Origin: Ampullaceana balthica
Lineage: Eukaryota > Mollusca > Gastropoda > Lymnaeidae
Reading direction: 5' to 3'
DNA length: 64,000 nucleotides
Assembly: GCA_944989445.1 (NCBI GenBank)
Contig: CALYLW010000060.1
Coordinates: 500,459-564,458, forward strand
Shown here: piece after piece, positions 22,450-33,856 of the stretch
Layout: every line of letters starts with the position of its first letter
Position numbering within the stretch: position 1 is the first letter of the stretch
The notes under the pieces: model-generated
Told to the model about the DNA's origin: nothing
Database searches by the model: none
The model's input: only the letters and a program-made list of their open reading frames with translations
Program-made: the position numbers and the translations under genes

Positions 22450-23220
22450 ATTGCCATAACGTTATTGATCTTGTAGTTTCCAATGCAAATTTAATTTTTT
22501 TTTGTTTAAAGATTAACATTATCTTGCAACTCACTAATCCACGAAGTTGATAAGTTTGTAACGTATTTTGTATTTGTTTCATGAGACAACATTGCTCAGT
22601 TGATTATTACAACTCACATCTCCCACGTTAAATAATGTTCTGGGGAATATCTTTCTCTACTTCTACACAGGTTTCTGTGAACTTTTCAACTACTTCACAT
22701 TTTGACATTGCAGTTGAGAAATACAAAAAGATACTCTGTTTAAATGTCACAATTCCATTAAAAAAATCCTCTTGCTTGATTAATGATTATTAAAATATTT
22801 ATGTACCTTCCGAAAAGCTATTAATTTATCCAAATATTATATATTTATCAGTATAACACATAGACTGTATGTATTTTCCGATAAAAATGTTACATATTAT
22901 CAACTTTGATGAGCCTCATTTGATAAATTTATCGAAATTTAAAAAAAAATTTTTGGAATAGGCTGCATCTAGTTTCAGATGTATTGAAAACAAAATATAG
23001 ATAACACAATATTGTAATCAAATTTGCTGATAGTAATATGGATACCCATGTATTGATACCATTGTATTGATACAAATGTATTGATAATGATGTATATTGA
23101 TATATTGATGGCTTAAGATTACAACGATGATGCAGTACGAAGATCTTGTGCCGCCTACATTACCTTTTATTAGATTTGAATATGGTGTTACTAGGACACT
23201 TTTCAAACAAAAATATTAAA
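22450..23220. other. DPT3 downstream DNA, AT-rich
   Basis: No gene recognised. A short region at 23038-23100 has several diverged 'gtattgatac'-like units, a minor tandem repeat. Confidence 0.45.
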
Positions 23221-23289
23221 CTATATGTTAACAAATACCTGCATTAACAGGTATTATTACATTAAAAAGAAATCCTGTTCGACTGTCGT

Positions 23290-23670
23290 GAATAGATACA
23301 TATTTTTATATGTCTTATATATAAGACACGCACCAAAACATTTGGTGAAAGGTCGTTCTCTTTTTGTGCAGCCAAACAATGGAATTCTATACTATTACAC
23401 ATACGTAGTATTCAAACAACCAAGTCCTTCAAGACTGCACTTAAGACACATCTTTTCAACATTTATTTTCAAAATTAATGAAACAACATTTCTTGTAAAT
23501 GATTAACGTAGCTTATGTATAATGTACTGTAATTTTTTTGTTTGTTATGATATGAAAGTTAATGTAATATTTATAGGCATGTTATTTCTTTCATGTAAAG
23601 CGCTGTGAGCCCGGTTCCTTACTGGGATACAGCGCTATATAAATAATCAATTTATTATTATTTATTATTA
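23290..23670 (+). mobile_element. LINE 3' end (ORF2 tail plus 3' UTR)
   Basis: Around 23335-23470 the + strand can be read, with frame changes, as KTFGERSFSF..AKQWNSI, then FKTALKTHLFNIYF, the common last ~45 residues of CR1/L2-like ORF2. The 3' UTR ends with AAAGCGCTGTGAGCCCGG...ATACAGCGCTATATAAATAA and a TTATTATTA tail, a palindromic GCGCT...AGCGC structure typical of such LINE tails. A shorter version of the same tail is at 48964-49042. Confidence 0.75.
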
Positions 23671-24384
23671 TATTAATGGATATCAAAACTAATTTTACAC
23701 GATATAATTGTTAGTTTGAGGAATCAATTTCCAGTAGCAGGAATTGGGAAAAAACTAGCTGATTGTTTACTTTTTAAAAAATTAGAGAGCGGAAGTGAAA
23801 AGAAAAATGCTCTGAAATAGACTTACCGTAAATCTAATTATTTTTTTTCAAAAAATTGTTAAAATTATAAAGAGTTAGTAGACACATTTGTGCCATGCAT
23901 TTATTTACATTATATAGTAGTCTTGAAATAGATTCCTGAGTGGAGTGCGGTCAAAAGTTGATAAAAAAACTAACTAACTGTGGTCGTGGTTTCACAGTCC
24001 GGTATAAGGTAGCTAGCTACACGAGTCTATGTAACGTGCCACAGAAAAATAAGAATCTATGTGAAATTTTAGTTCAACGGGGAAAATAGATAATAATGTT
24101 TATAATATACGTGCATAGTAATTAAGTTTTTATTTTGGTTATTTATAGATTTGATTTTATCGACAATAAGCAGAGTTATTAAGTTTTGGAAATTATTTAA
24201 AAAATATTTGTGATTTGCGATTTTTTTAAAAAAAGAAACGCAACAAAACAAATTATTTTATTTTATTTTATTTTTTTTGAACTGCAAGTTTCATACAAAT
24301 TTTTCAGTTCATTATTAAAATAAATCGGATTATCTCCTGATTGTAATTTATTTAATTATGATTTCCGAGATATTGAATAAAATC

Positions 24385-24480
24385 ACAAGCCAAGAGTTCA
24401 GGCTCTTGTGGGGCTTCCTCAATTCCTCTCCCAGAGTTCAGACCCTTTAAGTGCTTCCTCAATTCCTCTCCCCGTAGAAA
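24385..24480. repeat. Short tandem duplication, two copies
   Basis: Two neighbouring copies of an 'agagttcag-ctct-tg-gcttcctcaattcctctccc' block of about 40 bp. Confidence 0.6.
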
Positions 24481-24542
24481 AGACTCAACGTTAAGCGACA
24501 CTTACAGGGCGTTCCACCCGAATAGTAGGACACTTGGGTACG

Positions 24543-24729
24543 AATGTTCCCATTAAGCTGCGAGGCTGCAAGGTCGCGCAGATATTTTACAGACGCCGCG
24601 CAGCAGTTTAAAAAGACCGCGCAGCAAATTTTGTAAAAAAAATTCTACAAAAAATGGATTCTATGTAACTTTGCAAACGAGTTTTTTTTTCACTTTGCAC
24701 ACGGACCTACGAAACTTAGTGGGAACATT
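24543..24729. mobile_element. Family D MITE, ~187 bp
   Basis: Ends are AATGTTCCCATTAAG and CTTAGTGGGAACATT, inverted over about 15 bp with one mismatch. The interior has GACGCCGCGCAGCAGTTTA and 'ctttgcacacggacc'. Related copies lie at about 39655-39835, 55075-55275 and 60242-60392. No coding capacity. Confidence 0.7.
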
Positions 24730-25042
24730 ACTGGGTACCCAGGTAATTGTTCTGAAGCGAGTCCCGTGAAATAGACTCACAAAAGAGGTGATGGATATTC
24801 CTATTTTGATCCTCTTTCTCATCGGCGCCACCCTAAAATGGCTTTCAAATATTGTTTTTTTTGGTCATTAGATGGTGATCGAAAGTATTCCTTGCCTTGA
24901 CGCATTTTCATTTTCATAAGTGTTAAGTCTTTCCTGGAAATGCTTTGTTTCTAGATTTTTTACTCTTAAAAAGAATGTCTATTTAGATATCAAGGCACTC
25001 ACAAAATTTCCCCACAATATCAGATTGTGGCAAATATTCGCT

Positions 25043-25152
25043 ATCACTGCAGAATGACTACAAATCTCACACTATTCTATCACTGCAAAATGACTACACA
25101 TCTCACACTATTATATCACGGCAGCATGACTACACATCTCACACTATTCTCT
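25043..25152. repeat. 42-bp tandem repeat, ~2.6 copies
   Basis: Three successive 'tatcactgca-aatgactaca-atctcacacta' units with few differences. Confidence 0.8.
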
Positions 25153-25498
25153 CCATGACATTACTCATTTCAAAATTCCCTTAGAGATATATTAGGTAGA
25201 TCTAAGCTTAGTAAAGAAACGTAAAATAACGAAATCATATAAGAAATTATACATTTTAATGGTGTAACTTTGCAAATTTTTAAATTAAAAAGATGGACTT
25301 TAAAATAATCATAAATTAATATAATCAACGTAACCGGGAAAAACATCAATAAAGTAAAATATAAATTTATAAAATATAAAGTCATTATTATGAGTTTACA
25401 CAATTTAAACATAAACAAAAATAAAATTCCTGAAAATGCCACCATTTGAAATGCCTTTGGTTTTAAAGGCAAACAAAAATTGAATAAAAAAGATGTCT

Positions 25499-25640
25499 CT
25501 GAAAGATTATGTCAGTTCCCCAGTTATGTTCCAAGACGACATATTGCAGCTGAAAGATTCTGTCAGTTCCCCAGTTATGTTCCAAGACGACATATGCAGC
25601 TGAAAGATTCTGTCAGTTCCCCAGTTATGTTCCAAGACGT
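25499..25640. repeat. 51-bp tandem repeat, ~2.8 copies
   Basis: The unit (TGAAAGATTCTGTCAGTTCC, then CCAGTTATGTTCCAAGACG and ACATATTGCAGC) starts at 25500, 25551 and 25601, nearly identical, so a recent expansion. The remainder of 25640-26250 is AT-rich with nothing recognised. Confidence 0.85.
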
Positions 25641-26252
25641 AACAGGGACCTAAAATACGGGACCAAATAACGTGACTTTGTCAATCTTTACTAGAGCGTA
25701 TCGTGTGACTTAAAAGTAGCAGCACACACTCATTCACCTGCCTGCTGTAACTCACCAAACTGTGCTCCTGTGATAGGTACGGTGCTACAGTTTCACAGGT
25801 AAACATCGCATTCGCATCATTTTTAAAAACTCCTTTATTGTTAATTTAAATTCAGAAACTCATTTTTCAATTTTTTTATCACCATAAGGAAACAATATTG
25901 TAATATATAAGTTTTAAAATATTATATCATACCTTCATATATAAATTATAAAAAATTTTAGAAATATGTTCTATTTCTTGGTTCTTATTTATAACTTTGT
26001 AACAATAAACTGCCTTTCAAGACATACGTAACGCTATTTAATAGGCTTAATCTAATTCATTAATGTTTAAATCTGCATAATATTTTTAATATAAAATATT
26101 TATATTTTTATAAAATGATTTTCTAACAGCAAAAATGATTTGAAGACTGTTTCTAAATCAATTTACTTGGCTAAAATTTCATACTCTTAGTACTGTATCT
26201 TTTAGATTCTGACTTGTTTTTTTTCATCTTAGAAATTCATTCTTGTTAAATC

Positions 26253-26745
26253 CCTTATATTAACTTCACCGGCGTTTCTGTCTGTCATCATCTCTGTCTT
26301 GGGCGGGCGGAAAAACAAAAGTCAAAAATGACCCACTTCCCGTGATCCGATCGAGCTGAAATTTGGCACACGGACCCGTCTTGCCTACCAATGCATCGTA
26401 TCAAAATTTCAGATCGATCGAACGCACCGTAAATAAATTAATGCATTTTTAGTTTATCCTTATATAACGTATGTAATTCAAATTCACGGTTTGTTATTTT
26501 TTTTTCCCACGTGAGAGTTTGAGTTGACGCTTTGACGTCGACCCATCGAAGTACCGGCGTGCTATTGTTTACATTTTACGTGTCACGCTGAACTCGGCCC
26601 CCCCCCTAGGGTTATGAAGCAAAGTTGAGTTAAGACAGATTCAGTCAGTAACTGTTTGTCGCGTTTGAAAATAATCAATACTTTTAGTTATGACTCATAT
26701 ATTAGGGATTTATAGTCAAAAACTTTGTTTTTACGGGTTTGTTTT
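26253..26745 (-). repeat. Full-length family A repeat, reverse orientation
   Basis: Runs from AAATCCCTTATATTAACTTC to 'ATTAGGGATTTATAGTCAAAAACTTTGTTTTTACGGG', both ends matching the family consensus. The core (ccacttcccgtgatc, gagctgaaatttggcac, atttcagatcgatcgaacg) is present. It stops about 30 bp before the DPT4 start, immediately next to the presumed acceptor CTCCAACCGCAG. Confidence 0.7.
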
Positions 26746-26778
26746 ATTTATTTCTCCAACCGCAGACAAACAACGAAC

Positions 26779-28073
26779 ATGTTTGAGGTATTGGCGACAT
26801 CATGTCTGGTCATTGTATACACCTTTACCTCTGTGACATGTGACGTAGAGTGGACGACACCGCCATGGTCAGAATGGTCCTTCCAGTGCCCAAATGGATG
26901 TAGTTTAAAAACGCTGCAGTCTGCCAGGTATATTACGTACAATAATGACAGACTTTGGACATTTACCTGTGGTGGTACCGACGCCAAGATCACCAACGTC
27001 AGTTGTGATTGGAGCAACTACGCCAATGATTTTTATCAGTTGTTCGACTTTCAGTGCCCCGATGAGGGAGTGGTTACAGGTAGACTTTTCTTTTTTTTAA
27101 ATTGTTTCCAGTTGTATAACATTGATGTCCACATAAGTGCCCCGATAAGGGCGTGGTCACAGAGTGCCCCATTTAGGGCGTGGTCACAGAGTGTCCCTGT
27201 TAGGAAATGGTCAAAAAGTGGCTAATAGAGGGCGTGGTCACAGAGTTCCACTTTTCGGGCGTGATCATAGTGCCCAAAATGAGGGCGTAGTCACAGAGTG
27301 TCCCTATTAGGACGTTGTCACGGAATGCCCCTATAAGGGCGTGGTCACAGAGTGTCCCTATTAGCACGTGGTCGCAGAGTGTCCCTATTAGGGCGTGGTC
27401 ACAGAGTGTCCCTATTAGGGCGTGATCACAGAGCGTCCTAATTAGGGCGTGGTCACAGAGTGTCCCTATTAGGGCGTGGTCAAAGAGTGTCCCTATTAGT
27501 GTGTGTTCACATAGTGTCCCTATTAAGGTGTGGTCACAGAGTTTCGCTATTTGGGCGTGGTCACAGAGTGTCCCTATTAGGGCGTGGTCACATAGTTCTC
27601 CTTTCGGGCTTGTTAAGAGAGTTCCCCGATGAGTGCGGCGCCTCATGAAGACAATGGTTGTTTTTTTTTAAACTCGTATAGACTTTTCTAATTGTTATCA
27701 AAATACCAAAATAATATTCTTAAAAAGACTTATTTTTTAAATTTTATAAAAAATGTGAACGTTTGTCTTGCATTCACTTTCAAGTAAGTAAAATTCTTTT
27801 TTTTTAGGCATAGCTTCATACTACTCAGGCTCCGACAGAAGGTTTCAGTTTCTCTGCTGCTTCCCAACTGGATACATAGCTCACGCATGCTTCTACACAC
27901 CTTACATCAACAATGCTGGAGAATTCATGAACTATAGACGACCTGATCATTGGTACATCAGGGGTTTCAGTAGCAGTGAGACTAAATATATTCAGCAGTA
28001 CGGACTTTACGACCGAATGTTTTCTGTCAACATCTGCAGACTTGACAAGCTAGTGGCTTCGAAAAAATGCTGA
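26779..28073 (+). CDS. DPT4: dermatopontin-family secreted protein, 188 aa
   Basis: Coding exons 26779-27079 and 27808-28073 with a phase-1 intron (TTACAG|GTAGAC ... TTTTTAG|GC). The ATG follows CTCCAACCGCAG by 13 nt and begins a signal peptide of about 21 residues (VLATSCLVIVYTFTS). Exon 1 has DRLWTFTC, NVSCDWSNYANDF and FQCPDEGVVTG; exon 2 has RRFQFLCCFPTGYIAHAC, FMNYRRPDHWYIRGFSS and NICRLDKLVASKKC. Ten mature cysteines include an extra one in exon 1 (CPNGC) and one at the extreme C-terminus. Exon 2 is closest to DPT6/DPT8; exon 1 shares features with both DPT6/8 and DPT5/7. The intron holds a minisatellite derived from the exon's own 3' end. AATAAA is at 28188. Confidence 0.9.
27136..27640. 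repeat. 27-bp intronic minisatellite copied from the end of DPT4 exon 1
   Basis: About 18 units of the type AGTGTCCCTATTAGGGCGTG-GTCACAG. The last 27 bp of exon 1 (27053-27079) are AGTGCCCCGATGAGGGAGTG-GTTACAG. The first intronic unit (27136-27162) differs from the exon at only 3 of 27 positions; later units differ at about 5. The array starts 57 bp inside the intron. Reading frames open across it on both strands result from the unit length being a multiple of 3. Confidence 0.88.
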
Positions 28074-28079
28074 ATCTCG

Positions 28080-29216
28080 CATTCTTTTGAGAGTTTTTTT
28101 TGGTAGAAATTCAATTAACTTCCTTTGAATTTTATTGGAATATTTTGCTGGTACTGATCTCATTTTTAATCCATTAATTCCATTGTAAATAAACGTTATC
28201 CATTAAACTTTTGTCGCCAGAAAAAAAAATATTTACTTGAGATCAGATTATTTATAATCATCATCGGATACCATCGTAAACATTATCTAAATTTCTTGTG
28301 TGAATATTTCAAATTAGATAATCTATTTTGTTGTTGTAATGAAACTTTTAACATTGGTTTTACCTTTTTTGATTTCTTAGTTTTACCATCCGCTATTTTC
28401 AGGTATATTGTGAGTATGAAAATGTAAATTTTATCTCTTAAGACCCGGGCTATTTTCACTTTCCTCACCAGAGGCAAGACAATACTAGAATATATATCTG
28501 TGAGAGACTTAACAGATTTGTTAATATGTTGAGATTATATTTCTGCAGTTTTAAAACAAATTATTGTTGATGTCATGAAAATTTACTATAATTCATTAGT
28601 TTTTGTACATTGTGAACTTATAAATCTTCCAATGGTTTAAGTACAAGACAGTTGAAAGCAATGACAATTTTTATCGTTTTTGAAATCTATCATAATAATA
28701 CAATTTTTTAAAAACTTATTAATTAACACAACATTGTCATTTTATCATTGTTAGTAAACACATTCTACGGCTGATGACCAGACAAAGTATTTGTTACAAT
28801 CAATGTTTGTGATGAAGAATTGTTTTAAATTCATGAATTCCGTAAAACGTTTATTAACTTTGAATTAACATTGCGTGTTAAGACCTAGTGTGTGTTTAAA
28901 TCCAATTATCAGAATTGCTTTCGTGGCCATTGTTTTTAATATCGCCCAAAGGTAATGGATAAATACTTACTTAATTTCTTGCTTGACATTGGGACTTAAA
29001 CCAAACGTCCGAAGTTTGATGACCTCTAGGGTTAAAAAAGTCGATTTGACGACTCATGGAAATATATAGTTTCAATGATCACAAATATTGTTCCTTTGAT
29101 TGCATTTCTTATTCGGTTATACATTAGAATATAAGCATCGGCGTTTAAAAAAAATTAAAGCAGTTGCATATTGTACACACACACAAACACATCTCTCACA
29201 ATAAAACCAAACATAC

Positions 29217-29251
<35 letters not shown>

Positions 29252-30090
29252 CAGTGCGCAGAACCCTCCTAACGACATCCAAAACATCTCTTGTTCGTCT
29301 TGTGGACACGCCTTTGTGGGAAAGATTGGTCCTATAAGCGACCAACTGACTCTCCACACTGCCACATCGCATTGAAAGGATGTAGAGAAGGATCATCCTC
29401 TGTATAGAAGGAACGTCTGTAACAGATTAGATAAGATAAGATCACGACGAAAGAGCATCCACTATCGATGTCAACAACAAATAGTGTTAGGCTGATAGTT
29501 TAAGCAATCGGTCACTGCAAGCAAAGATTTTCTGGAGATAGTGATTGATGGTGCACCCTTTCAATTATTAAAATGTATAGGTCATGTTAATATTTTACAA
29601 TTTTACCAAATTAATTGAAGATTAAATTAATATTTAGTTTGAAATTTAATAGCTTTTAGTGTTAGTTGATTTAATAGGGTCGCAAACAGCCGGCATTACA
29701 ACCTAGCCTCTGAAACGATAATGTACCTGTTGACTTCGTGTGTCGGTCTGAACAGAGAGAGGATACAAGGCCGGTGAGTGAGTCATAGCGCACGACAATG
29801 CCCAGCAATAGAGCAGATTGCTCAGGAGTTAGCCAAAGCTTTGATAGTGTTTTCTGGCTGTTCAGTAATTGTACGTTGATTACAAAGCTAAATTGATATT
29901 TCGATCAACTAAAATTGAAAATCAGGCATCTTAAATTAATAAATAGTCAAAAAATAAATAAATACAACACTTCAAATGATCAGCGAAAGGTACATTACCC
30001 AAATTAAATTAAAATACCAAAAGAATAGATTGAGATGAGAAAAATCTCAGTTTATTTTTATCAAAATATTATTCTTTGCTTGGTAACACG
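28080..30090. other. DPT4 downstream DNA with a (CA)n tract and a LINE-type tail
   Basis: Mostly AT-rich with no supported gene. A (CA)n microsatellite lies at 29176-29253. At 29408-29435 the sequence gtctgtaacagattagataagataag resembles the LINE tail at 14172-14195, so 29255-29435 may be a short LINE 3' fragment. Nothing else is recognised. Confidence 0.4.
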
Positions 30091-30102
30091 TAACTACAAC
30101 AC

Positions 30103-30268
30103 AAGCGGAATACTACAACACTAGCCGGATACTACAACATCAACCGATAATACAACACCAACCGGATACTACAACACCAGCCGGATACTACTACAGCAGT
30201 CGGATACTACAACACCAGCCGGATACTACAAATCAGCCGGCTACTACTACACCAGCCGGATACTACAT
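30103..30268. repeat. ~18-bp minisatellite, about 9 copies
   Basis: Repeated GCCGGATACTACAACACCA-type units with AACC/AGCC and ACTACT/ACTACA variants. Confidence 0.8.
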
Positions 30269-30269
30269 C

Positions 30270-31190
30270 TCATCTCTCATGGCATTGAAATGTTTATAAA
30301 TGTAAAAAAGGTGAAATTTCCTTCTTCCTTAAATGCAAATTCAAAATGACAAAAAGACTTTTAAATGCAGTACGATTAGGCAATACGAATCAATGTGGAG
30401 ACATAGAAACATTGTGTGATTGGTGTAGGGCGTGGAATATAACTTAGAAGTAACTAAGAAGACGTTAAGGTGAGATCGTGAAAGGAAGTGCTAGGAATGT
30501 CATTACATTCATCTCGGGTCATGGAGATTGTATTACCATTCATTCCACTTTTGGAGCGTTTTAATGTATTCCCATCTTGCGTATTTACCTCTCATATGCC
30601 ACACGATTGTGTTCAGGCTGCTGTAAGACCCTTAAAATTTGATCAGAACTTATTCCCGTTTTATTTAGTGTGCCTACATATTTCTCAAGTTCTTAAAGAC
30701 AATACGATTGGTTAAAAATATAATGAATATGAATCGAGAATTCCCTACTACTTAATTTATGTTGTATCAAGTTTTTTTCTTATATTGATTAAAAAATATA
30801 CATTAACTGTTAAACGTCCCCACCCCACTTTTCTTTAACCTTGATAAACAAACGAACACTTTTTGCAACTCCCTGGACTACAAACTATTTGAATAGATGT
30901 CTTGATCTCTACCTGATTTTTTTAAAAGTGATTTTATTTGGATCAAGCGACATGTTACTTGAAGAATTGTATACTTTGAAGGTTCATTCTAAAGTCCTCA
31001 TCACAAAATGTTTGCCATTAAAATCAGAACAAATGAATGTGTGATTTGCGCTTTTTGTTTCTTAATGGACTCTCACGACTGTTTGAAAAATATGAAACTT
31101 TTGAGAAATGAAAATATAATCTCTTCTCGCTTATAACAGCTGATCATACGCATATAATAATTCAATTTATTTTAGTTGATAACAAAAATA
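30270..31190. other. Intergenic DNA left of duplicated unit A
   Basis: Open frames at 30488-30715 and 30841-31044 show no recognisable domain and lie in AT-rich sequence; I treat them as chance frames. Confidence 0.45.
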
Positions 31191-31805
31191 GATATATAGA
31201 CGTAAGCATGAAGATGATTGTTTAAAAATACAATTACTTAAAGATATACTTTTACTTATTGAAAGAAAATAATCAAATAAAGCAAACGTGAGATGCATAG
31301 TTTTATTTTAGTGATAAAAATGTTATGTGTATGGTACGCCTCAAATAAAATATGATTTACTTGAAAAAAAAGAAACATAAATTCCAAGGACTTGAAATGG
31401 TCCCCCCACCCCCTTTCAGCCTATTAAAAAATCATTTTCGTAACTTTCCCAGAAACCAGTTAGCTACGTGGGGAGAAATTTCTATAGGCACTTTGAAAGC
31501 CTGCCAACTTTTAAAGGGAGAAATCTTTTATGCAAGAAACTTGTGTATGAAGCTAACAATGAACAAAATCTTTATTTTCTTTTTCTGAAAGAATCCACAG
31601 CAACAGGAGTCACCAAGTTCTTACCATCGTAGGGGAACAATAGAAAGGAAACCAAGGGCGTCAGTATAGAATGCACTTCAACCCTTAACCACTAACCCCA
31701 ACACCTTGCCCGAAATTCGTCAAAAAATTCTTAAGAGCCCCAGTCTTTTCTTCCCATGTTTGATAGTGTTTGAAAAACGTTACTAGACTTTACAAGTTTA
31801 ACGAT

Positions 31806-31918
31806 TAGCAATTTCAGTATTTTATACTCATTTAGTATTTTATACTCTTTCAGTATTTTATACTCATTTAGTATTTTATACTCTTTCAGTATTTTATACT
31901 CTTTAAGTATTTTTCGAC
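31806..31918. repeat. ~19-bp AT-rich tandem repeat, about 6 copies
   Basis: AGTATTTTATACTCATTT/CTTTC units. Unit B has only one or two remnants at the matching place (near 48770), so the expansion is specific to unit A. Confidence 0.75.
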
Positions 31919-33213
31919 ACTTTAGTTCCTCTGCTGCTAGATTTTTGTTACTCCTCTTTCTCCTCAGTTGAATTACATTTAGTTCATATATTTTTTTTTC
32001 TTTTTAGCTTAATGAATAAAGTCAGCAAAAACAATTTGGCTCGTTCATTGTTGTGTGTGAATTATTTAACAGATTTACGTGCACCATTCTGTTAATACTA
32101 CCTGAAAAAAAATCTAGTGTCTGATTATAATGCGACAAATTTTAATCTCAACTTTGAAAAGTGCATGCATCAAGAAATTCCCTCAGATCTATTTCAACAA
32201 GTTATGGTGAAACATTTTCAGTCTATCGCTGGATGTGAAGGAGCAAACAGTAAAAAAGAATATTTTTTTTAAATTATTTTTTTTTAAATTTCCGCTTCAC
32301 TGAAGCGTGCAAGAACGTATGGATGATCCTTTGAACCAGTTTGACACTCATGGCTGATACCTCACGTGTAACTGTGTTGTTATAGACTCAGATGTACTTG
32401 CAATTGAAGGTGAGAATAAAATAGTGTCTCAATTTAATTTATTATTTACCATTCTGAAGTATTCTATATCATAATTTAAATTTCCTATATTGTTTTTACT
32501 GCCGTGGACTTCTATGCTGGTCTTACTTAATCAGAAATACTTGCCTTTAGACATTTTAAAAATGTGGTGTAAGTTGTTCTTTCAAGATATAACTAAAGGG
32601 TTGCAATTAATTGATTATCAATTTTTAATTTTTTAGTCAGAAATGATTAAAGAAACATTCTCATTATGAAAATATAACGTTATTTAAGAAAAATATTTTA
32701 TGTTTCAAAAACGTAAATATTTAAAATTTAAAATAGAACAGTTGTTTAAGTTGATAATTCAGCGTACTCATAAGCTGACTTCATTTGTGTTTAATGCTTC
32801 AGATTTAGTCCCTTAAAATAAACCATGTTTAAAATTATGTAAGTTAATTTAAAGAAAATAATGAACTGAAATATTGTAAGGTATCAATATGAAAGATTTT
32901 TGGTTGAAGTTTGTCACCATCTAGGTCAGCGGATGAGTCCCCCGGTTTCATCACTACTGATCATTTTGTGTGCCTTGACCGCTGTGACGTGTGATGTCAA
33001 CTGGATGACCCCCAATAAACACAGCCTGGACCTTCGAATGCCCGGATGGTCATGACTTGAGAATCCTACGGTCATCAAGTATTCCCTACACCCATGATAG
33101 ACAGTGGACCTTCACCTGCAGTGATGACCACCCTGCACTGACTAATGCTTCCTGTGAGTGGAGCCCTTATGTCAATGACTTCAATCAAATGTTTAACTTT
33201 CAATGTCCTGATG

Positions 33214-33590
33214 AGGGAGTTGTGACAGGTGAGTTGTGCCAGGGGATTTGTTACAGGGATGTTTTGAGAGGTGAGTTGTGACAGGGGATTTGTTACAGGG
33301 CTGTGGTGACAGGTGACGTGTGACAGGAGAAATGTGACAGGAGAAATGTGACAGGTGACTTGTGATAGTTGAGTTGTGACAGGTGAGTTGTGACAGGTGA
33401 GTTGTGACAGGTGAGTTTTCTCAGGTGAGTTTTCTCAGGTGAGTTCTAACGGGTGATTTCTGACAGAAGAGTTGTGACAGGTGATTTTTACAGAAGCGTT
33501 GTGACAGGTGACTTGTGACTTGGGAGGTTATGAAAGGGGAATAGTGACAAGTTAGCCTATTGTTATTGAGAGAGTTGTGACAGGTTAGTA
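33214..33590. repeat. 14-bp minisatellite built from the DPT5 5' splice site
   Basis: Starts at the exon-1/intron junction. The unit is TGACAGGTGAGTTG, that is, the last exon bases plus the donor, with variants (GGGGATTTG, GGAGAAATG). Many units retain CAG|GTGAGT, a perfect 5' splice-site consensus, so the intron begins with a series of candidate donors. Confidence 0.85.
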
Positions 33591-33713
33591 TCAGTCAGTG
33601 CAACCATTCTACGCATTCATTTGAAAATTTGATAGAGTGTCCAAGACTTAAAGACAATGCTTTTATTCTCTTTATCATAACAAACTCAATAATTCCACGG
33701 ATCCGTTAAAAAA

Positions 33714-33778
33714 ATGTTTGTGTGTGTGTGCTTGTATGTGTGTGTATGCGTGTGTGTATATATATATGTGTGTGTGTT

Positions 33779-33855
<77 letters not shown>
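33714..33855. repeat. (TG)n/(TATG)n microsatellite in the DPT5 intron
   Basis: Long TG tract with TATATA and TATG interruptions near the left. Cys-Val and Thr-His reading frames across it are artefacts. The matching point of DPT7 (about 50572) has only a short GTGTGTGTG. Confidence 0.92.

Positions 33856-33856
<1 letters not shown>

Noticed and set aside
26725..26778. In-frame extension upstream of the DPT4 ATG
   Set aside because: It starts with TTG, crosses the presumed acceptor CCAACCGCAG and lies in repeat DNA.
27200..27648. Minus-strand 148-codon frame with LIGTLCDHA repeats and a + strand frame with SLLGRGHRV repeats
   Set aside because: Both fall within the 27-bp intronic minisatellite of DPT4, whose unit length keeps frames open.
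31352..31588. 78-codon frame as a gene shared by units A and B
   Set aside because: The unit-B counterpart (about 47200-47400) is not open, so there is no sign of coding constraint.
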